Assembly (NCBI RefSeq): GCF_000426765.1
Contig: NZ_KE384568.1
Location: 81,738 to 145,737 of the forward strand
Reading direction: 5' to 3'
Length of the DNA stretch: 64,000 bases
DNA from: Vibrio litoralis DSM 17657
GTDB lineage: Bacteria; Pseudomonadota; Gammaproteobacteria; Enterobacterales; Vibrionaceae
How positions within the stretch are numbered: the first letter of the stretch is position 1; each line of letters starts with the position of its first letter. The position numbers were made by a program, and so were the translations under genes. The notes under the pieces were generated by a model. It searched no databases. It had not been told where the DNA came from and saw only the letters and a list, made by a program, of their open reading frames with translations. Positions 58,776 through 64,000 of this stretch are shown here, in pieces.

Positions 58776-60188
58776 ATGAGTAAAGGATTTGTATGGGTCG
58801 TTGATGACGACAGCTCAATCCGTTGGGTACTAGAAAAAACATTATCATCAGCGAATATCCAGTGTGAAACATTCGCTGATGCGGAAAGCGTACTTTTGGC
58901 ATTAGAGCGTGAAACTCCTGATGTGTTAATTTCCGATATTCGCATGTCGGGTATGGATGGCTTAGCGCTACTAAAACAAGTGCAAACCAGTCACCCAGAT
59001 TTACCGGTTATTATTATGACCGCTCACTCGGATTTAGATGCCGCGGTTAATGCTTATCAAACCGGGGCTTTTGAATATCTACCTAAGCCCTTTGATATTG
59101 ATGAAACCCTTACCTTAGTTGAGCGTGCCATTACCCATAGTTATGAACAAAAGCATGCCACTAGCGGAACAGAAAACCTCAAAACCGTCACACCAGAAAT
59201 TCTCGGTGAAGCGCCAGCCATGCAAGAAGTCTTTCGCGCAATTGGCCGTTTATCACGCTCTTCCATTTCGGTCTTAATCAACGGTGAATCAGGTACAGGT
59301 AAAGAGCTAGTTGCCCATGCCCTACACCGCCATAGTCCACGTTCAAAAAATCCGTTTATTGCTTTAAACATGGCAGCGATTCCTAAAGACCTGATTGAAT
59401 CAGAACTGTTTGGTCATGAAAAAGGTGCATTTACCGGCGCCAATAGCGTCAGACAAGGCCGCTTTGAGCAAGCCAATGGCGGGACTTTATTCTTAGATGA
59501 AATTGGCGATATGCCACTGGATATTCAAACGCGCCTATTGAGGGTGTTGGCAGATGGACAGTTTTATCGAGTCGGTGGCCATGCTCCGGTTAGTGTCGAT
59601 GTCCGGATTATCGCAGCCACGCACCAAAACCTCGAAAAGCTAGTCAATCAAGGCGATTTTCGTGACGACTTATTTCACCGTCTCAACGTCATTCGTGTAC
59701 ATATTCCAGCATTGCGTGAACGTCGCCAAGATATCGAAAAACTGGCTTCTCACTTTTTAGGCCGTGCAGCCGATGAGCTAGGCGTAGATATCAAAACGCT
59801 GCATCCAAGCACGGTTGAAACCTTAAACCGACTCCCTTGGCCAGGTAACGTACGTCAATTAGAAAACATCTGTCGTTGGTTAACTGTGATGGCAAGTGGT
59901 AGCGAAGTGCTTCCTAATGATCTACCCTCTGAGCTGCTCAATGAAAAGCGTCCAACCGATCAAGAAGGCAGCGCCGGATCGTGGCAACAACAATTAGAAA
60001 GTTGGGCTCGTTCAGCGTTATCTGCTGGAGAATCAGAACTTCTGAATATTGCCCAACCAGAATTTGAGCGCATTCTACTGCAAACCGCATTGACCCATAC
60101 GAATGGTCATAAACAAGATGCGGCAAAATTATTGGGTTGGGGCAGAAATACGCTGACCAGAAAATTAAAAGAGCTCAATGTAGATTAA
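58776..60188 (+). CDS. glnG: Nitrogen regulation response regulator NtrC
   Basis: NtrC activates sigma-54 promoters of nitrogen genes. The 470 residues have a receiver domain with the phospho-aspartate in SDIRMSG (D54), the AAA+ domain with Walker A GESGTGKE (about 169-176), the sigma-54 contact loop GAFTGA (about 213-218) and a C-terminal Fis-type HTH ([19 protein letters not shown]). glnL ends 56 bp upstream, so the two form an operon. Confidence 0.97.
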   Translation: MSKGFVWVVDDDSSIRWVLEKTLSSANIQCETFADAESVLLALERETPDVLISDIRMSGMDGLALLKQVQTSHPDLPVIIMTAHSDLDAAVNAYQTGAFEYLPKPFDIDETLTLVERAITHSYEQKHATSGTENLKTVTPEILGEAPAMQEVFRAIGRLSRSSISVLINGESGTGKELVAHALHRHSPRSKNPFIALNMAAIPKDLIESELFGHEKGAFTGANSVRQGRFEQANGGTLFLDEIGDMPLDIQTRLLRVLADGQFYRVGGHAPVSVDVRIIAATHQNLEKLVNQGDFRDDLFHRLNVIRVHIPALRERRQDIEKLASHFLGRAADELGVDIKTLHPSTVETLNRLPWPGNVRQLENICRWLTVMASGSEVLPNDLPSELLNEKRPTDQEGSAGSWQQQLESWARSALSAGESELLNIAQPEFERILLQTALTHTNGHKQDAAKLLGWGRNTLTRKLKELNVD

Positions 60189-60399
60189 GCTCAAGGCTGA
60201 ACCATACTGGTTGTTAAAAACAGGGAGACTGATGTGTTACAAAAACCAAACGACGCATCAGCCCCAAATTGACAACTGAATAACTATATTCACAAAGGTG
60301 ATGAAAGCTGCATAATTACGCAATTTTATTAAAAAATACATACCAGATCACAGATTTTGATTTATAATTATGGGCTGTCTTCTATATACATTGACTCAC

Positions 60400-62952
60400 A
60401 TGAAAGCCCCACGTTTATCATTACGCACTGCCATTATTTTACCTTTGACGCTCATTCTATTCGCAATGAGTGCTATCATTTTTGTCATTCAATCGATTAG
60501 TTACCAAACGACCTTAGAAGACATCAGTAAAAAAGAGCTAACGACTCTCGCGCAGACCGTAAGAACCAACTTGGGGAATTATCTCTACCCTTCTTTTATT
60601 ATCAGTTCCACGTTAAGCCAATCCGTTATCCATCATTTTCAAGAACCGACTAGCACTTCAGCGGATAAAGCGAGCTTTATTTTTGATATCTATGAAAGTA
60701 TAAAAGATCAACTTCCTCAGCTTGATACATTAAATATTGGGGTTGATAAATCCGGCTATTATTACGGCTTTCGCAAAGAAGACGACCAATCTCTATCTTT
60801 ATTATTAAAAGATGAATCGACCAATAATGATCTTGTGGTGTTTGATGGCGCTAACAGAAACTCTAATGAGCTTTATCGCGTCAAAGACTACAATATGCAT
60901 CCTCGTCCTTGGTATGCTCCAGTGGCTTTTGCTCGCAAGCAAATGTGGTCTGAACCTTATATCAACAATGATGAGAAGCAAGAAATTACCCTTTCTGCGT
61001 TAACGCCAATCATAGATAAAGGTCAGCTTTATGGCGTGATCTCTGCGGACATCAAAGTCTCTACCTTTAATCAACTACTTACTGAACAAAAAAGTCAGCA
61101 TAATCGCTCAATTTTTATTTTTGATGCTAACCAACGCTTAGTGGCTCAGTCTGAATCATCAGACAAATTGAGCGTGATCAGCGAAGATGCACCTAAAACT
61201 GAAACCAACAACCCACTTTCTATTGAAGGTGGCCGCCGTGCGATATATGCCAGTACCGATCCGGTAATCAAAGCCGCCTCAAAAGCCTACTTATCGCAAT
61301 CTGTAGGTGATGACCAATTATTTGAGTTTTCACTCGATAACAAAAAACATTTTGGCTATGTCACCCCCTTCAAAGACCAATACGGTCTTAACTGGCATAT
61401 TGGAATCTCGATTCCAGAATCAGAATTTCTCACCAAGATGTCTAGCCAACAGCACATGATGAATATCACCATTATCGGCAGCACCATCTTGTTATGCTTC
61501 ACTGGCTTTATCTTCCTAACCAGAGTGACCTCTCCAATCACACAAACCGCTAAAGCGGCGCAAAAACTCGCCAAAAAAGAATGGAATACTCAGCTGCCAG
61601 TGTCTGGTCAAACTTTTGAAACTTATACCTTGGTTAAGTCCTTTAATGACATGGCGACCGATCTACAAGCGGCATTTACCGATTTACATAAACAACTAGC
61701 ATTTGACTCATTAACCGGTCTGTATAGTCGTGAAGGTTTAATTGAATCAGTAAAAAACCATAAAAGACTCAATGGGTATGTGTTTGTTATTGGCTTTGAT
61801 AGCTACCGTAATATCAACGATACCTTGGGTTACCACACCGGCGATCAACTGCTACAGACGATTGCTGAAACCATCAAAACCATCGCCCCGGCGAATAGCT
61901 TCCAAGCAAGAGTCGGCAGTAGTGAATTTGCCTTAATCACACTGAATATGGAGCCAGACCACAAGCAAGATCTGATTAGCTTGATCGTCAAAACCTTCGA
62001 TAAACCAATCCGCTTAGGCATGGAGAACATACTTCTGTCTCCGGTGATCGGCACTAGCCCAATTAATAATAGCGCTCTAGAGCAAGCCCTGCGCCAGGCA
62101 AGTATTGCTTTAAGCCATGCTAAGAAGCACCAATTAAAAGAAACGACCTACTCTTCTGAAATAGAAGAAGATTCGTTAAAACGCACCCAAACCATCTTGC
62201 AAATTAGCGAAGGTTTAAAGAACCGTGAATTTGTGCCTTTCTATCAACCTTTAATTGACCTAGAAAGCGGTAAGATTATTGGCGCAGAAGCACTGGCTCG
62301 CTGGTTATCGCCAAGCAAAGGGCTGATTCCGCCAATGCAATTTATTCCGATTGCAGAAGAAACCGGCTTGATTCATCAAATTGGTTACCAAATTTTATTG
62401 CAATCATGCCAAGATACTCAAAATGAAATTGATGCCGGACGCTGGCCTGCAGACTTCCATATTCACGTTAACGTGGCCGTCGACCAGTTGGCTTCTGAGC
62501 AATTTATCTCTGAGTTAAAATACATCTTAGAAAAAACTAAGCTATCGCCAAACAACCTGACCTTAGAAGTGGTGGAAAGCAACTTAATTGATGATAACCC
62601 ACTACTATTAGAAAATATTGAGAGCATCCGCTCAATGAATGTCGGTATTGCTATCGATGACTTTGGTACCGGCTACTCTTCACTGGCTTACCTACAGACT
62701 ATTCCATTTGATTGCCTGAAGATCGACCGAGCCTTTATCAAAGACTTAACCGCAGAAAATGGCCACAACTCGATTGCCGCGGCGATCTTATCGTTAACTC
62801 GCGATATGAATGTCGAAGTGGTTGCAGAAGGTATTGAAACGGAAGAGCAAGCGAAAGTCTTGGCTGAATTAAAATGTGAGCAAGTACAAGGCTTCTACTA
62901 TGGTCGACCTTCACCACTTAAAGAGTGGGCCACCAGCTTTCCGCTTAAATAA
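60400..62952 (+). CDS. Membrane-bound EAL phosphodiesterase with degenerate GGDEF domain
   Basis: This 850-residue protein has a membrane segment (about 12-33), a large periplasmic double-Cache-type sensor (about 40-345), a second membrane segment (about 355-375), HAMP, a GGDEF-like domain and a C-terminal EAL domain. The cyclase site reads GSSEF instead of GGDEF, so it is probably not a cyclase; it may bind GTP. The EAL domain keeps EALARW, EVVESNL, DDFGTGYSS, KIDRAFI and AEGIET, so cleavage of c-di-GMP is likely. The frame starts earlier at 60370; neither start has a strong ribosome site. Confidence 0.9.
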   Translation: MKAPRLSLRTAIILPLTLILFAMSAIIFVIQSISYQTTLEDISKKELTTLAQTVRTNLGNYLYPSFIISSTLSQSVIHHFQEPTSTSADKASFIFDIYESIKDQLPQLDTLNIGVDKSGYYYGFRKEDDQSLSLLLKDESTNNDLVVFDGANRNSNELYRVKDYNMHPRPWYAPVAFARKQMWSEPYINNDEKQEITLSALTPIIDKGQLYGVISADIKVSTFNQLLTEQKSQHNRSIFIFDANQRLVAQSESSDKLSVISEDAPKTETNNPLSIEGGRRAIYASTDPVIKAASKAYLSQSVGDDQLFEFSLDNKKHFGYVTPFKDQYGLNWHIGISIPESEFLTKMSSQQHMMNITIIGSTILLCFTGFIFLTRVTSPITQTAKAAQKLAKKEWNTQLPVSGQTFETYTLVKSFNDMATDLQAAFTDLHKQLAFDSLTGLYSREGLIESVKNHKRLNGYVFVIGFDSYRNINDTLGYHTGDQLLQTIAETIKTIAPANSFQARVGSSEFALITLNMEPDHKQDLISLIVKTFDKPIRLGMENILLSPVIGTSPINNSALEQALRQASIALSHAKKHQLKETTYSSEIEEDSLKRTQTILQISEGLKNREFVPFYQPLIDLESGKIIGAEALARWLSPSKGLIPPMQFIPIAEETGLIHQIGYQILLQSCQDTQNEIDAGRWPADFHIHVNVAVDQLASEQFISELKYILEKTKLSPNNLTLEVVESNLIDDNPLLLENIESIRSMNVGIAIDDFGTGYSSLAYLQTIPFDCLKIDRAFIKDLTAENGHNSIAAAILSLTRDMNVEVVAEGIETEEQAKVLAELKCEQVQGFYYGRPSPLKEWATSFPLK

Positions 62953-62986
62953 GACAAATTAACCTAAGCTGAAATTACTTAGAATG

Positions 62987-63023
62987 AAAAATGCCGCGAC
63001 CCCAATGGCGTCGCGGCATTTTT
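62987..63023. terminator. Bidirectional terminator between EAL gene and hemN
   Basis: AAAATGCCGCGAC and GTCGCGGCATTTTT form a 12-13-bp stem over a short loop with A and T tracts on both sides. It serves both convergent genes. Confidence 0.92.
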
Positions 63024-63034
63024 ACAGCTAATAC

Positions 63035-63093
63035 ATACCCAAAGTAATGGGAGTTGCAGTCAACAAAGCTGCAACTTCAAGTACAACGGGTAT
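63035..63093. repeat. Short ERIC-type remnant at the hemN stop
   Basis: ATACCCAAAGTAATGGGAGT on the left and AAAGCTGCAACTTCAAGTAC, AACGGGTAT on the right are the ends of the ERIC repeat, joined with the centre missing. Its last base is the first base of the hemN stop codon on the plus strand. Confidence 0.8.
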
Positions 63094-64000
63094 TAAATTA
63101 CACGAGAGAACTGCTGCTGACGGGCGCGTGTTCGTAGGTAAGTATCAAAGCACATACAAATATTACGAATCAATAAACGGCCACGTAAGGTCACCGTAAT
63201 ATGCGAATCGGTCACTTCAACCAACTGGTCATCAACAAACGTTTTCAGCAAAGCCAAGTCTTCTTTAAAGTACTGATTGAAGTTGAAGTTAAACTCTTTT
63301 TCGATCCCGACTTTATCTAGGGTAAAGTTACAAATCAGCTGCTTAATCACTTCACGACGAATCAAATCATCTTGATCTAATACCACACCACGCCATAACG
63401 CATGACGTTGCTCATCAACTTGAGCGTAGTACTTTTTCAGCTCTTTTTGGTTTTGTGCATAACTATTGCCAACCATAGAAATCGACGACACACCAAAGCC
63501 AATCAAATCACAATCCCCTTGGGTAGTGTAACCTTGGAAATTACGGTGCAATATGCCGGCTCGTTGAGCAATCGCCAGTTCATCATCAGGTAGAGCAAAG
63601 TGATCCATACCAATGAACTGATAACCAGCCTCGGTAAGGGTTTTAATCGTATATTGCAGAATTGCCATTTTTTGCTCAGCGCTCGGCATGTGTTCTTCTT
63701 TGAGCTTAGCTTGAGCGGCAAATAACTGTGGCATATGCGCATAGTTAAAGATCGATAATCGGCCCGGTTTCATGGCTAACACTTTTTCTAGCGTATGTGA
63801 GAAGGTCGCTAGCGTCTGTTTTGGTAAACCGTAGATTAAATCGAGGTTGGTAGAACGGAAACCCAGCTCTTTGGTTCTTGCGACCATGGCAACAATAAAG
63901 TCTTCATCTTGCTCACGGTTCACTAATTGCTGAACTTCTTTATCAAAATCTTGTACACCAATACTCAAGCGGTTGAAGCCTTCAGCGCGCAAATGATCCA
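63093..64000 (-). CDS. hemN: Oxygen-independent coproporphyrinogen III oxidase (partial, 5' end outside window)
   Basis: HemN is a radical-SAM enzyme that converts coproporphyrinogen III to protoporphyrinogen IX without oxygen. Only the C-terminal two thirds (about 302 residues) lie here; the coding frame runs off the right end, so the CxxxCxxC cluster motif is not seen. The visible part includes RAEGFNRLSIGVQDFDKEVQ, LDLIYGLPKQT, GMDHFALPDDELA and the C-terminal HemN domain. The stop codon touches an ERIC remnant. Confidence 0.94.
   Translation of the reverse strand, partial: DHLRAEGFNRLSIGVQDFDKEVQQLVNREQDEDFIVAMVARTKELGFRSTNLDLIYGLPKQTLATFSHTLEKVLAMKPGRLSIFNYAHMPQLFAAQAKLKEEHMPSAEQKMAILQYTIKTLTEAGYQFIGMDHFALPDDELAIAQRAGILHRNFQGYTTQGDCDLIGFGVSSISMVGNSYAQNQKELKKYYAQVDEQRHALWRGVVLDQDDLIRREVIKQLICNFTLDKVGIEKEFNFNFNQYFKEDLALLKTFVDDQLVEVTDSHITVTLRGRLLIRNICMCFDTYLRTRARQQQFSRVI

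Overview
The window is a stretch of a Vibrionaceae chromosome, most probably Vibrio. This rests on protein similarity recognised by eye, a complete eps-type gspC-N operon next to hslRO and pckA, the ompR-envZ/greB/tex cluster, the glnA-glnL-glnG region, and small ERIC-like remnants typical of vibrios. No rRNA, tRNA, prophage, integron, CRISPR or complete insertion sequence was seen. Almost all genes are conserved housekeeping genes, so the unusual content lies between them.

Layout. 0.2-4.8 kb: LPS/surface sugar genes (GT9 heptosyltransferase, waaE, a UDP-sugar epimerase, a GT4) ending in coaD. 5-12.4 kb: mutM, rpmB-rpmG, a four-helix-bundle protein gene, radC, coaBC-dut, slmA and a lipid A acyltransferase. 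12.7-22.4 kb: recG, xanP with a PurR-like operator, ompR-envZ, greB, tex. 22.8-28 kb: the glycerol regulon, glpFK divergent from glpD-glpR. 28-32 kb: bioH, gntX, nfuA, cysQ, nudE. 32-44.3 kb: the type II secretion operon gspCDEFGHIJKLMN, read on the minus strand and leading into nudE-cysQ. 44.6-50 kb: hslR-hslO, pckA, an AsmA-family gene. 50.4-54.6 kb: fabY/yiiD, dtd, yihY, typA. 55-60 kb: nitrogen control (glnA, a DUF4124 gene, glnL, glnG) with sigma-54 and NtrC sites. 60.4-64 kb: an EAL phosphodiesterase and the 3' part of hemN, which runs off the window end.

The striking non-coding content is a family of seven-base-period arrays whose units can all be written CTNG-NNN (CTAG, CTCG or CTGG plus three bases). 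They occur at about 35 places between 1 and 38.5 kb and nowhere that I can see from 38.5 to 64 kb. They sit at or just after stop codons, often as an inverted pair with a two-hairpin REPIN-like repeat between them. They break up the ompR-envZ pair and the gspF-G-H part of the secretion operon. One pair brackets a gene for a 23S-rRNA-IVS-type four-helix-bundle protein. Operons ending in such arrays mostly lack an obvious intrinsic terminator, whereas operons in the right-hand part end in ordinary hairpin-plus-T-tract terminators. This array system is the best candidate for something undescribed; its function and mobility are inference only.
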